Assembly (NCBI RefSeq): GCF_000218565.1
Contig: NC_015684.1
Span: 124,001 to 188,000 of the forward strand
Source of the DNA: Afipia carboxidovorans OM5
GTDB lineage: Bacteria; Pseudomonadota; Alphaproteobacteria; Rhizobiales; Xanthobacteraceae
DNA length: 64,000 bases
Direction of reading: 5' to 3'
Shown: positions 51,837 through 61,319 of the stretch, one piece after another
Layout of the letters: every line of letters starts with the position of its first letter
Numbering within the stretch: position 1 is the first letter of the stretch
Made by a program: the position numbers and the translations under genes
Notes under the pieces: generated by a model
Databases searched by the model: none
Told to the model about the DNA's origin: nothing
What the model saw: only the letters and a program-made list of their open reading frames with translations

Positions 51837-53555
51837 TTATGGCGTTGCGTCCACGATCGCGGGTCGCGTGGTACGGCGACGATCCTTCACCACACCGATC
51901 AATGTATCGTCGCGCGTAATGGCCGCGATGGTCCGGCCTTCAAGCACGCGGTCGCAATTGCCGTGCGTCGGTGCGATGAAGAAATCGGCGCGATTCCAGT
52001 CGGCGGTCCAGCGCAGACGGTGGATGAGACCCTGCACCTTCAGTTCGCGCGCAAAGGATTTGCGCTCACCGCAGACGCCGACACTGTAGACCGGCGGCAC
52101 CACTTTTTTGCCACCCTCGGTCCGCTCAAGAAATTGTCCGAGTTGGGCGACCGACGCGGGCATCACGCCGACCCAGTAGTCCATGACGTAGCGCCGGTCC
52201 GCTCCGTGCAAACCGCCGACGAGCTGATTGTAGTAGAGATATTCGTAAGGGTGCAGTTCGACCATGCGATGCGCGTTCCAGCCCGCATTGCCGAGCACCA
52301 GCGCGAAGGCGGTTGCTGCGAGAGCGATGTGCCCGCGCGCCAGTGCGGCCAGCACGGCGTCGAGGCCGATCGCGGCAAGGGCGGCGATCGGCGGCACCAC
52401 GAACAAAAAGTGCCGCATGCCGGTGAAAGCCGGCCCGTGCCCGATCACCTGACAGGCGAGCGGAAACAGCACCATCAAAATCACCAGCGCGGTCTCCTGC
52501 CGCGCGTGTGCGGGAAGCACACGGACCATCGCACGCGGCAGCATCATGAGAACGAGAGTGAAGATCGCGGCGCCGAGCAGCAGGAGCGGCAGGCGGATCG
52601 CGAGATAGATCGGCACGTAGAGCCGCGGCGCGTTCGCCATCTCGTAGGACTGGCCATGAAGCCATGTCGTGATGTGATAGTGAAACTCGGCGAACTGAAA
52701 CAGGCCGCGCAGCGGGTTGAGCGGCGCCAGCGCTGCCCATGGCCATGCGGCGATCATGATGAGATAGGCGAGCACGAACGCCGGCATGAATCGCAGTGCG
52801 GCGGTGGTGATATGGCGCACGCTGCCGCGGATCGTGAGCGGCCGCGGCAGGCTCATCACCACGGCCACACCGGCATAGACCGGAAGCAGAAGCCCGAGCA
52901 CCTTGATGCCGAGCGCGAGTCCGGTGAACAGGCCGAAGCCGAAGATGTGACGCCATTGCGGGCGCGGCAGCCCGCGCGCGGCGCAGATCAGGAAATAGCT
53001 CGCCGCGGTCATGGCTGCCGCGAGCGGGATATCCTTGGTGTGGTTGAACATGGTGCCGTACCACGCGGCACAGGTCGCAAGCAGAAGAGCTGCGAGAAAT
53101 CCCGCGCGCGGCCCGGCGATCCGGCGCGCGAGCGCTGCCGCCGCGGCAATGCCGCCGAGACCGCATAGCGCGGTCATCAGATGGCGCAGGTCATAGACCT
53201 CGAGCGGCACGATAGAACTGAGCGCCACCGCGGTGATGTCGAACAGCCCGCCATAGAGGTAGAGGTTGTCGAACTGAAACAGCGCGCGGTCGGTGAAGCC
53301 GCTTTTGTAGTAATTGAGGATCAGTTCGCCGTAATGGTGCTGCACCCATTCGTCGTTCGAGACGGCGTAAACACGAAACGTCAGCGCTATGACAACCAGC
53401 AGTGCCGCAAACACGGCAAGCGTCGCAAGGTCGAAGCCGTCCGCACGGCGCAGGCGCTCGGAAAATCTCCGGAAAAATGCAGAGGCGTTCGGCGGGTTGG
53501 CCCGCCGCAATAACGCACCATCACTCTGCGACCCGTCCCCCCCGGGACGAGTCAT
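51837..53555 (-). CDS. GT39/PMT_2-like multi-spanning glycosyltransferase
   Basis: 572 aa from ATG 53555; ATG 53615 is an in-frame alternative. About ten membrane helices starting at residue 44 (FDLATLAVFAALLVVIALTFRVYAV). The first outer loop has SNDEWVQHHYGELILNYYKSG with paired acidic DE, the catalytic layout of GT-C enzymes (DolP-mannose or ArnT-like). A C-terminal soluble tail contains PVYSVGVCGERKSFARELKVQGL. It probably transfers a sugar from a polyprenyl-phosphate donor to a cell-envelope acceptor; donor and acceptor are unknown. Confidence 0.82.
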   Translation of the reverse strand: MTRPGGDGSQSDGALLRRANPPNASAFFRRFSERLRRADGFDLATLAVFAALLVVIALTFRVYAVSNDEWVQHHYGELILNYYKSGFTDRALFQFDNLYLYGGLFDITAVALSSIVPLEVYDLRHLMTALCGLGGIAAAAALARRIAGPRAGFLAALLLATCAAWYGTMFNHTKDIPLAAAMTAASYFLICAARGLPRPQWRHIFGFGLFTGLALGIKVLGLLLPVYAGVAVVMSLPRPLTIRGSVRHITTAALRFMPAFVLAYLIMIAAWPWAALAPLNPLRGLFQFAEFHYHITTWLHGQSYEMANAPRLYVPIYLAIRLPLLLLGAAIFTLVLMMLPRAMVRVLPAHARQETALVILMVLFPLACQVIGHGPAFTGMRHFLFVVPPIAALAAIGLDAVLAALARGHIALAATAFALVLGNAGWNAHRMVELHPYEYLYYNQLVGGLHGADRRYVMDYWVGVMPASVAQLGQFLERTEGGKKVVPPVYSVGVCGERKSFARELKVQGLIHRLRWTADWNRADFFIAPTHGNCDRVLEGRTIAAITRDDTLIGVVKDRRRTTRPAIVDATP

Positions 53556-53671
53556 CGGCACACACAGGCTGGCAAGGAAATCCCCGGCGGCACTGAAAAT
53601 CGGCGCGACAGCCAATCACGCCGCCGGGAACCTGACAATTGGTTTTCGATTCCGCGGCGCAGCAGCGGAAG

Positions 53672-54700
53672 TTAACGGCGCGCCCGGGCGTTGACCGCGA
53701 TCGACATCAACGCGCGGCCGCCGATGGTGCCGGCGAGGTCGGCCTGCCGGCGCATGTCGAACGCTGCCTCCGCCAGCAGGGAGATGATCCGTAACAGCCG
53801 CTCGGAGGACAGGCCCCGGAGCGCGGTCTCGACATGGGTGCGGCGGGAGAAGTGCAGCCGCGGAAAGCCGCTTTCCAGCGCGTCCATTTCGCTGCGGCCC
53901 TCTTCCAGTGCGAGGCGGGCCTTGTGGAGTTGTGCGGCATGGCGCTGGGCCGAGGCGATGATTTGGCCGGGATAGGTGCCGGCCGCGAGCGCCTTGGCGT
54001 AGGCCGTCTCAACCGCCGCCGCGCGCCCGGCGAACGCGCCGTCGATGATTGGATCGAGCGCGAGCGCCGAGGCATCGGTGACGACGGCCGCGACGTCGGC
54101 CAGCGTCACTTCCTTTGCGCCATGGGTGTAGAGCGCGAGCTTGCGGATCTCGTTGCGCGAGGCCTGGCGGTCGCCACCGAGAAGGCCGGTCAGCGCGGCG
54201 CGCGCGTCAGCGGCGATGGTGGTGCCGTTCGCACGCAACTCCTCGTCGATCAGGCGCGCCAGATCGCGCTCGGTATCGGTGTAGCAGGCGATGGCGACTG
54301 CGCTGCGTGAGCGCTCGCACGCCTTGCGCAACGGCGCGTCGGGACGCAATTCCCCCGCCTCGATCACGATCATGCAGTCTTTCGGCGCCATCCCGGCAAG
54401 CGTATCGATGGCGCTCGCGAAATTGCGCGAACCGGCGCGGATGCGGATCGCCCGCCGGCCGCCGAACAGCGGCACCGTCATCGCCTCGTCGACAAGGCGC
54501 GCCGGATCGCCGGCAAGCTCGTCGCCATCCATCTTCACCATCGAAAACGGATCGTTTGGGTCCGCGACGGCGGAAGAAAGCAGCGCGTCGGCGCGTTCAC
54601 GCACGAGGCCCGTATCAGGCCCGTAGAGCAGGATCACCGGGCGCGCGGGGTCGGGCCGGGCGAGGAAGGTGTCGATCTCTTTGCCGCGGAGTGCCGTCAC
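53672..54700 (-). CDS. holA: DNA polymerase III delta subunit
   Basis: 342 aa, starting at GTG 54700 (MTALRGKEIDTFLARPDPARPVILLYGPDTGLVRERADAL). AAA+-like clamp-loader subunit without functional ATP site: PFSMVKMDGDELAGDPARLVDEAMTVPLFGGRRAIRIR, ALTGLLGGDRQASRNEIRKLALY and FPRLHFSRRTHVETALRGLSSERLLRI. It opens the beta clamp. It follows lptE (18-base gap) and leuS on the same strand, the common leuS-lptE-holA order. Confidence 0.94.
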   Translation of the reverse strand: MTALRGKEIDTFLARPDPARPVILLYGPDTGLVRERADALLSSAVADPNDPFSMVKMDGDELAGDPARLVDEAMTVPLFGGRRAIRIRAGSRNFASAIDTLAGMAPKDCMIVIEAGELRPDAPLRKACERSRSAVAIACYTDTERDLARLIDEELRANGTTIAADARAALTGLLGGDRQASRNEIRKLALYTHGAKEVTLADVAAVVTDASALALDPIIDGAFAGRAAAVETAYAKALAAGTYPGQIIASAQRHAAQLHKARLALEEGRSEMDALESGFPRLHFSRRTHVETALRGLSSERLLRIISLLAEAAFDMRRQADLAGTIGGRALMSIAVNARARR

Positions 54701-54718
54701 AACAGGCGCTGTCGCGGG

Positions 54719-55273
54719 CTACATATTGGAGAAGAAGAAGGACGCGAGGCGGGTGGAAATCTTGTCGGCGATTTCCTTGGCGGCGCGGTCCTCGGCGTCG
54801 CGCAATCCGCGGTCACGCGCGAAGCGTTGCTCCTGGCCGGGATTGTCGAAGGAGACGCGCGCAGTCGCGGTGCCGTTCACCAGCGGCTTGTTGGTGCCGA
54901 TCTCGCGCAGCTCGTAATAGGCGTCGATGCCGTAGTTCTCGATATCGGGGCGCGCGGTGGTCGGGTCGACGATGATCGAGAGCCGCTGGGTCGAGAGCCG
55001 CAGCGTCAGCTTGTAGAGCGGCGGCAGGCCGACCGCGCTGCCATAGGCGTCGAACATCATGGCGTTGCGGATCGCAACCCCGAGCCGGGCCTCGCGCGAG
55101 CCGTTACTGACGTTGAGCGGGACGAACTCGACCTGCTGCAGCTTCTGGCGCAGGCCGGGGCCGCCGTTCGGGGTGTGCTCCGCATACATCGGCTGGAAGC
55201 AGCCGGCGGTCAGCGCCCCGAGGACGCCGATGGCCGCCAGACGCGCGGCGATGCGGGCGTTAAACCACGACAT
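54719..55273 (-). CDS. lptE: LPS-assembly lipoprotein LptE
   Basis: 184 aa. Lipoprotein signal with lipobox LTAGC (Cys25). The mature part has QKLQQVEFVPLNVSNGSREARLGVAIRNAMMF, YKLTLRLSTQRLSIIVDPTTARPDIENYGIDAYYELREI and the tail ADKISTRLASFFFSNM. It plugs LptD at the outer membrane for lipopolysaccharide insertion. Overlaps the leuS end by 14 bases (leuS stop at 55260) and is followed by holA, supporting the assignment despite low motif content. Confidence 0.9.
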   Translation of the reverse strand: MSWFNARIAARLAAIGVLGALTAGCFQPMYAEHTPNGGPGLRQKLQQVEFVPLNVSNGSREARLGVAIRNAMMFDAYGSAVGLPPLYKLTLRLSTQRLSIIVDPTTARPDIENYGIDAYYELREIGTNKPLVNGTATARVSFDNPGQEQRFARDRGLRDAEDRAAKEIADKISTRLASFFFSNM

Positions 55274-57899
55274 TCACGATCCTTTGCGGAACCACGATGA
55301 TCTTGCGGGGGGTCGCCCCGGCAAGGGCGGTTTTTACCGCATCGAGCGCCAAAACGGCAGCCTCAATTTCTGGATTCGGCGCATTTCGGCCGACCGTGAC
55401 ATCGGCGCGTTTCTTACCGTTGATCTGGACCGGCAGCGTGATGGTGTCCTCGACAAGGAGGACAGGGTCGACCTCCGGCCATGCCGCCTCGGAAACGAGG
55501 CCCTGCCCGCCAAGCGCTTCCCAGCACTGTTCGGCGAGGTGCGGCATCATCGGGGCGATCATCCGCACCAGCATGTCGAGTGCCTCGCGCACCGAGGCCG
55601 CCCAGGCGGGGTCGGCCTTCAGCCGGGGATCGTCGATCGCCTCGTTGAGCGGGCCGACGAAGGCATAAAGCTTGGCGATGGCGGTATTGAAGCGCAGCCG
55701 CTCGATCGCCTGCGACACGTCCGCGAGCGTGCGGTGGGCGGTGCTGCGCAGCGGTTTGGTATCGGCGCTCGTGCCCGCTGCGGCGCTGTCTTTCGGCAGA
55801 TGCGGGGCCGCGAGATTGACGAGACGCCACACGCGCTGCACGAAACGGTTCGCGCCCTGCACGCCTTCCTCGCTCCAGATCACGTCGCGGTCGGGCGGCG
55901 AGTCGGAGAGCATGAACCAGCGCGCGGTGTCGGCACCATAGGTGCCGATGATGTCGTCGGGGTCGATGGTGTTGCGCTTCGACTTTGACATCTTCTCGAT
56001 CGAGCCGATCTCGACCGGCGCGCCGGTGTCGATCAGGGTGGCGTGGCGGGCGTCGCCCGTACCTTCGATCTTGATTTCGCTCGGCGCCGCCCAGCTTCCG
56101 TCGGCGTTTTTGTAGGTCTCGTGGACCACCATGCCTTGCGTGAACAGGCCGGCGAACGGTTCGTCGAAGCCGACATGACCGGTCGCTTTCATGGCGCGGG
56201 TGAAGAAGCGCGAATACAACAGATGCAAAATCGCGTGCTCGATACCGCCGATATACTGATCGACCGGCATCATCGCGTCGACCACCTTGCGCGTGGTCGG
56301 CGCGTTCTCGTTCCACGGGTCGGTGAAGCGCGCGAAGTACCACGACGAGTCGACGAACGTGTCCATCGTGTCGGTCTCGCGCCGCGCCTTGCCGCCGCAT
56401 TGCGGGCAGGCGACATGCTTCCATGTCGGATGGCGGTCGAGCGGATTGCCGGGGCGATCGAATTCGATATCGTCCGGCAGCTTCACCGGCAGATCCTTCA
56501 CCGGTACCGGCACGATGCCGCAGCTTTCGCAATGGATGATCGGGATCGGGCAGCCCCAATAGCGCTGGCGCGAGATACCCCAGTCGCGCAGGCGATAGTT
56601 CACCTGACGCTTGGCGACAGGTGCGTTGCCCCCGCCATTCGCGCGCGGCAGCGTTGCTGTTTCCAGCCGTTTCGCAACGTCTTCTTTTGCGTCGGCGATG
56701 GTCATGCCGTCGAGGAAGCGCGAGTTGATCATGCGGCCGTCACCGTCATAGGCGGTGTCGGTGATGACGAAGCTTTTCGGGTCCTGTCCTTCGGGGCAGA
56801 CTACGGGCGTGTTGCCGAGGCCGTATTTGTTGACGAAGTCGAGATCGCGCTGGTCGTGCGCGGGGCACCCGAAGATCGCGCCGGTGCCGTAATCCATCAG
56901 CACGAAATTCGCGACGTAGACCGGCAGCAGCCAGTCGGGATCGAACGGATGCCGCGCACGCAGCCCGGTGTCGAAGCCGAGTTTTTCGGCGGTGTCGATC
57001 TCCGCCTGCGCGGTGCCGTGGCGGTGGCACTCGGCAATGAAAGCCTCAAGCTTGGGATTTGCTTTCGCGACTTCTGCCGCGAGCGGATGGTCGGGCGACA
57101 GCGCCACGAACTTCGCGCCGAACAGCGTATCGGGACGCGTGGTGAAAACCTCGACTTCGCTTTCGCCGGCGGGCGCGGTTGCGGCATCGAGCGCGAAGCG
57201 CACCAGAAGGCCTTCCGAGCGGCCGATCCAGTTCTTCTGCATCAGCCGGACTTTTTCCGGCCAGCGATCGAGCGTATCGAGCGCCGTGAGCAACTCCTCG
57301 GAATAGTCGCTGATCTTGAAGAACCATTGCGTCAGTTCGCGCTGCTCGACGAGTGCGCCCGAGCGCCAGCCACGGCCGTCGATCACCTGCTCGTTGGCGA
57401 GCACGGTCTGATCGACCGGGTCCCAGTTCACTTTCGATTGCTTGCGCTCGACGAGGCCTGCCTTCAGGAAGTCGAGGAACATCCGTTGCTGATGCTTGTA
57501 GTAGCTTGGGTCGCAGGTCGCGATCTCGCGCGCCCAATCGAGCGACAGCCCCATCGATTTGAGCTGCTTCTTCATCGCGGCGATGTTGGCGTAGGTCCAT
57601 TTCGCCGGATGGGTCTTGTTCTGCATCGCGGCGTTTTCCGCCGGCATGCCAAACGCATCCCAGCCCATCGGATGCAGCACGTTATGGCCCTTGGCGCGGC
57701 GGTAGCGCGCGACCACGTCGCCCATGGTGTAGTTGCGGACATGGCCCATGTGGATGCGCCCGGACGGATAGGGGAACATCTCAAGGACGTAGTATTTGGG
57801 CCGGGAATCGTCGTTGCGGGAGGCGAAAACGCCTTTTTCGTCCCAGATCTGCTGCCAGCGGGGTTCGACCTCGCGGGCGTTGTAGCGTTCGGTACTCAT
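55260..57899 (-). CDS. leuS: leucyl-tRNA synthetase
   Basis: 879 aa class I synthetase. HIGH motif is HMGH at residues 50-53 (YPSGRIHMGHVRNYT); KMSKS is KMSKSKRNTIDPDD near residue 635. The CP1 editing domain (about 225-420) has TTRPDTLFGAKFVALSPDHPLA and YGTGAIFGCPAHDQRD. A zinc-ribbon-like insertion shows CESCG and CPQCGGKARRETDTMDTFVDSSWY. The C-terminal anticodon-binding domain is complete. First gene of leuS-lptE-holA. Confidence 0.98.
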   Translation of the reverse strand: MSTERYNAREVEPRWQQIWDEKGVFASRNDDSRPKYYVLEMFPYPSGRIHMGHVRNYTMGDVVARYRRAKGHNVLHPMGWDAFGMPAENAAMQNKTHPAKWTYANIAAMKKQLKSMGLSLDWAREIATCDPSYYKHQQRMFLDFLKAGLVERKQSKVNWDPVDQTVLANEQVIDGRGWRSGALVEQRELTQWFFKISDYSEELLTALDTLDRWPEKVRLMQKNWIGRSEGLLVRFALDAATAPAGESEVEVFTTRPDTLFGAKFVALSPDHPLAAEVAKANPKLEAFIAECHRHGTAQAEIDTAEKLGFDTGLRARHPFDPDWLLPVYVANFVLMDYGTGAIFGCPAHDQRDLDFVNKYGLGNTPVVCPEGQDPKSFVITDTAYDGDGRMINSRFLDGMTIADAKEDVAKRLETATLPRANGGGNAPVAKRQVNYRLRDWGISRQRYWGCPIPIIHCESCGIVPVPVKDLPVKLPDDIEFDRPGNPLDRHPTWKHVACPQCGGKARRETDTMDTFVDSSWYFARFTDPWNENAPTTRKVVDAMMPVDQYIGGIEHAILHLLYSRFFTRAMKATGHVGFDEPFAGLFTQGMVVHETYKNADGSWAAPSEIKIEGTGDARHATLIDTGAPVEIGSIEKMSKSKRNTIDPDDIIGTYGADTARWFMLSDSPPDRDVIWSEEGVQGANRFVQRVWRLVNLAAPHLPKDSAAAGTSADTKPLRSTAHRTLADVSQAIERLRFNTAIAKLYAFVGPLNEAIDDPRLKADPAWAASVREALDMLVRMIAPMMPHLAEQCWEALGGQGLVSEAAWPEVDPVLLVEDTITLPVQINGKKRADVTVGRNAPNPEIEAAVLALDAVKTALAGATPRKIIVVPQRIVNVVV

Positions 57900-58014
57900 A
57901 AGGATAAGGCAGCCTGCATCGGGAAGGATCAGCAGACCATCTCATAGAGGGTTTCGGCGGTAGAGGAAACCGCCTCGGGCGGCGGGTTTTGGCGTGCCGG
58001 CGGGCCTTCGGGCG

Positions 58015-59709
58015 TCAGCTCGCGAGCGAAAAACCTGAACCCTCCCGGCGCACCAGCGCATGGGCGGCCACAGTGTTGCGGCCGCGGTGCTTCGCTGCGT
58101 AAAGCGCGGCATCGGCGGCCTCGATCAGTTCCTGCACCGAGCTGGCCTCGCCCGGCGCCACCGCCGCCATGCCGGCGCTGATGGTGACGACCTGGAAGGC
58201 GCTCATGCTGTGCGGAATCTCGAGGCTCTCGACCGCGGCGCGGACCTGCTCGCCGATCTCCATCGCAGCAATGCCGTCGGTTTTGGGCAGCAGCAGGCAG
58301 AACTCCTCACCGCCAAACCGCGCGGCGAAGCCCGAGACCTCTCCCGCAATCCGGGCCAGCGCCTCGCCGACCTGGCGCAGACATCTGTCGCCCTCGAGAT
58401 GGCCATAGGTATCGTTGAACAGCTTGAAGTGATCGATGTCGATCATGATGAGCGACACCGGCCCGCCGGTCTGCTCGGCCTTGCGCCATTCGAATTCGAG
58501 GCGGTTCTGCAGCCCGCGGCGGTTGGCGAGGCCGGAGATCATGTCGACCGAGGCGATCACCCGCAGGCGTTCGTTGGTGGCGACGAGTTCGCGCTCACGC
58601 TCGCGCAATTGCGTCGCCATCCGGCCGAATGCGGTCGCGAGCGGCTGGAATTCGGGCGGCAGCCGCAGATCGGAGTCGGGCGCAGACAGATCGCCATGGC
58701 CGAAGCGCTCGGCGACATCGGTGATGATGCTGATCGGACGTATGATGAGGCGCTCGCCGACGAGCCAGCCGCCGAGCAGCGCAAACAGCACGAGCAAGCC
58801 GAGTTGCGCATAAGCAGTGCGGATGCTGTGGTCGATGTCACCCAGCATCTCCGCTTCGTCGATCGTCACGATCATTCGTGCGGAGGTGCCGCCGACGCGG
58901 GCGAACGTCACATCGAGGCGGCGGCCTTCTTCGGAATGAAACAGCAGCGAGCCGGAGTCCTTCTCGGTGTCGATTTCATGATTGCTCACCGTGGCAAGCA
59001 AACGCGGCTCCTTGAGCGGATGCCCGATCAGCGACATGTCCTGTTGCCGCGAGGTGGCAAGCACCACGCCATCGGCGTCGACCATCAGAGCCGAGAGCCC
59101 CGGCCGCTGGCTGCGGCGGCGCATCAGCTCGGACATCCATTTCAGGTCGATTGCGGCAATCAACACCGAACGTTCGCCCGTTGCGGTGCTGACGGCGGGA
59201 AGCGCAGCCATCAGGGTGGGAAGGTTGGCGGCGCGGCTGAAGACGTAATCGCTGATGACGAAGGCGCGCGCGTTCTTTGCGCGGGAGATATAGCTGCGGT
59301 CGCTGAGGTCGAGGCCTGCAATGCTTTCCGCTGTCGAGCAGGTAACCGTTCCTGCGTTATTCACCACCGAGATGCTGCGAATCCACGGCAGGTCGTAACG
59401 CATGCCGGCGCGCATCGCGGTGCAGCCCTGCGCGGCTGTGCTGGCCGAGCCATACAGAAGGGCGGAGGATTTCAACACCGCCTGCACGGTGAGAATGGTT
59501 TCGCGCTGTGTCGCGGCGGTGTGCCGCGCGAGTTCGGTCAGCTCGTTGTCGGCAACGATAACCTGCTGCTTGCGGCTTTCCTCAAGCAGGCGCACGCGGT
59601 CGAGCATCATCGGCACGACAAGAATGAGTCCGAGCAGGATCAGGCGCGCACGAATGCCGACAAGCGCCTTTAACTTTGACGTATCGCCGACGAAACTGGT
59701 AATCGACAT
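58015..59709 (-). CDS. membrane diguanylate cyclase with extracytoplasmic sensor and HAMP
   Basis: 564 aa. N-terminal helix (about 19-36), a periplasmic double-Cache-like region (about 40-295; SLLYGS, LPWIRSISVVNNAGTVTC, DLSDRSYISRAK, IAAIDLKWMSELM), a second helix (301-320), HAMP-type linker (IRPISIITDVAERFGHGDLS) and GGDEF domain (about 385-550) with active-site GGEEF at 466-470. It makes cyclic di-GMP from two GTP. The RxxD inhibitory site expected just before GGEEF is absent (EVSGFAARF), so product inhibition may be lost. No EAL domain. It stands alone, divergent from the YggS gene. Confidence 0.92.
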   Translation of the reverse strand: MSITSFVGDTSKLKALVGIRARLILLGLILVVPMMLDRVRLLEESRKQQVIVADNELTELARHTAATQRETILTVQAVLKSSALLYGSASTAAQGCTAMRAGMRYDLPWIRSISVVNNAGTVTCSTAESIAGLDLSDRSYISRAKNARAFVISDYVFSRAANLPTLMAALPAVSTATGERSVLIAAIDLKWMSELMRRRSQRPGLSALMVDADGVVLATSRQQDMSLIGHPLKEPRLLATVSNHEIDTEKDSGSLLFHSEEGRRLDVTFARVGGTSARMIVTIDEAEMLGDIDHSIRTAYAQLGLLVLFALLGGWLVGERLIIRPISIITDVAERFGHGDLSAPDSDLRLPPEFQPLATAFGRMATQLRERERELVATNERLRVIASVDMISGLANRRGLQNRLEFEWRKAEQTGGPVSLIMIDIDHFKLFNDTYGHLEGDRCLRQVGEALARIAGEVSGFAARFGGEEFCLLLPKTDGIAAMEIGEQVRAAVESLEIPHSMSAFQVVTISAGMAAVAPGEASSVQELIEAADAALYAAKHRGRNTVAAHALVRREGSGFSLAS

Positions 59710-59841
59710 TGGTATTTCCCGCCCCTGGCACCGGACCCTAGGGGAAAGGAATCAAGAAGAGTTTCTCCAACCCGATAAAGTTTGATGTAATTTGTCGCGA
59801 TCGCAGGGTTTGCGGGCTGTGACGTCCGATGATGGGAAGCA

Positions 59842-60531
59842 ATGACCGACAGTAACGCATCGGCAAACGGGCCGGATTGTGTGGAAGGATTTCGGGAGGT
59901 CGAGCGCGAGATCGCGCGCGCCTGCGCGGACGCAGGTCGCGACCGTGGCTCGGTGGAACTGATCGCGGTGTCGAAAACCTTCGATGCGGATGCGATTTCA
60001 CCCGTCATCGCCGCGGGCCAGCGCGTATTCGGCGAAAACCGCGTGCAGGAAGCGAAAGCGAAGTGGCCGCCGCTGAAAGAAGCGACGCTGGATATTAAAT
60101 TGCATCTGATCGGCCCGCTGCAGTCCAACAAGGCGCGCGAGGCTGTGATGCTGTTCGACGCCATCCATTCGGTGGACCGCGCGAGCCTTTGCGAAGCGTT
60201 AAGCAAGGAAATTAAATCCCGCGACCGGCACCCGTTGCTGTTCGCGCAGATCAACACCGGCGAGGAGCCGCAGAAGGCGGGCGTCGCGCCGCAGGATGCC
60301 GATGCATTTCTTGCGGCCTGCCGCGAGCGCTATGGCCTGACGATTTCCGGGCTGATGTGCATTCCGCCGGCGGAGGAAGCGCCCGCGCCGCATTTCGCGT
60401 TGACCGCGAAGATCGCCGAACGCAACGGCCTGAAGCTGTTGTCGATGGGCATGAGTGCGGACTTCGCGGTCGCGATCCAGTTCGGTGCGACGCATATCCG
60501 CGTCGGCTCGGCGATTTTCGGAAAGCGCTGA
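59842..60531 (+). CDS. YggS family pyridoxal phosphate homeostasis protein
   Basis: 229 aa from ATG 59842 with GGAAG upstream. TIM-barrel, fold type III PLP protein: VELIAVSKTFDADAI (PLP Lys), GQRVFGENRVQEAKAKW, LHLIGPLQSNKAREA, FAQINTGEEPQKAGV, GLTISGLMCIPP, LSMGMSADFAVAIQFGATHIRVGSAIFG. It buffers free PLP and affects amino-acid and B6 metabolism; no enzyme activity is known. Followed by a family B repeat and a convergent L,D-transpeptidase gene. Confidence 0.95.
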   Translation: MTDSNASANGPDCVEGFREVEREIARACADAGRDRGSVELIAVSKTFDADAISPVIAAGQRVFGENRVQEAKAKWPPLKEATLDIKLHLIGPLQSNKAREAVMLFDAIHSVDRASLCEALSKEIKSRDRHPLLFAQINTGEEPQKAGVAPQDADAFLAACRERYGLTISGLMCIPPAEEAPAPHFALTAKIAERNGLKLLSMGMSADFAVAIQFGATHIRVGSAIFGKR

Positions 60532-60533
60532 GC

Positions 60534-60625
60534 GTCATTCCGGGGCGCGAGCGAACCCGGAATCTCGCGCTTCATCTCGAGATTCTGGATTAGCGCGCCT
60601 GAAGTGGCGCACTGTCCGGAATGAC
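60534..60625. repeat. palindromic intergenic repeat, family B, copy 3
   Basis: Begins GTCATTCCGGGGCGCGAGCG, contains GAACCCGGAATCTCG and ends GTCCGGAATGAC. It lies between convergent YggS and L,D-transpeptidase genes, the same kind of position as copy 1. Confidence 0.75.
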
Positions 60626-60628
60626 AGC

Positions 60629-61198
60629 TCAACCAATCACGATTCTTGTCTGCGGTCCGATCCGCGCCAGCAACCGCAGCATTGCGTGTTTCGTCATGCT
60701 GACGCAGCCTGCGGTCGGCCCGAAATTATCGCGTGCTAGATGCAGGAACACGGCGCTGCCGCGACCGGCAATGCGCGGGCGGGCGTTGTGGTCGATCTCG
60801 ATAATGAAATCGTAGAGGTGATCCTGCCGCATCAGCCGGTCACCGGGTTCGCCATCGGCAATGCGGGTCGGCTGGTTGTAGCGGCGATCGGTGGGGTCTT
60901 CCGACCAGGCGTCCGTAGCGGTGATGCGGCGGGTCGGCAGCGCCGTCCGTGGCCGCACGTGGCGGTCGCCCCGCCACCACAACCGCATCGGGTGAAAGGT
61001 GCCGCGCGGGGTGCCGCCGTCGCCCTCGCGCTTGTCGGCTAAAATACCCCCGCGGCCGAGGGCCACGGGAATCGCAATCCCCTCCAGCATGAGCCAGCCG
61101 CGCCGGCGATTGCCCGCTGCTGGCCGTATGATAATGAGCCGCACCGGCGCGTTTCCCGGGCGGGGACGGTAAGTATATGTATTAGCTCGGCTTCTCAT
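60629..61198 (-). CDS. L,D-transpeptidase family protein (YkuD domain)
   Basis: 189 aa from ATG 61198; a TTG at 61231 extends the frame without support. YkuD-type motifs: EGIAIPVALGRGGILADKREGDGGTPRGTFHPM, YDFIIEIDHN and HLARDNFGPTAGCVSM with catalytic Cys. This short GTPRGTF...HL...GCVSM class often lacks a signal peptide and so does this one (N-terminus RSRANTYTYRPRPGNAP). It may form 3-3 peptidoglycan crosslinks or act on another substrate. Divergent from the response regulator. Confidence 0.85.
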   Translation of the reverse strand: MRSRANTYTYRPRPGNAPVRLIIIRPAAGNRRRGWLMLEGIAIPVALGRGGILADKREGDGGTPRGTFHPMRLWWRGDRHVRPRTALPTRRITATDAWSEDPTDRRYNQPTRIADGEPGDRLMRQDHLYDFIIEIDHNARPRIAGRGSAVFLHLARDNFGPTAGCVSMTKHAMLRLLARIGPQTRIVIG

Positions 61199-61319
61199 GG
61201 AATACGCCGAACTCCTATCTTGCGCCGGCAAAGCAAGGTGCTATCCGGACATTGTTTTGCCCCGGTTCAGCGTCTTTGGTCGAGTTTCTTATTTTCATGA
61301 CCCTCAAAGGATTCGATGC

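Noticed and set aside
56043..57947. 634-aa open frame on the plus strand
   Set aside because: Antisense to leuS; Arg/His-rich composition is typical of shadow frames.
58060..59673. 537-aa open frame on the plus strand
   Set aside because: Antisense to the diguanylate cyclase, which has GGEEF and membrane helices.
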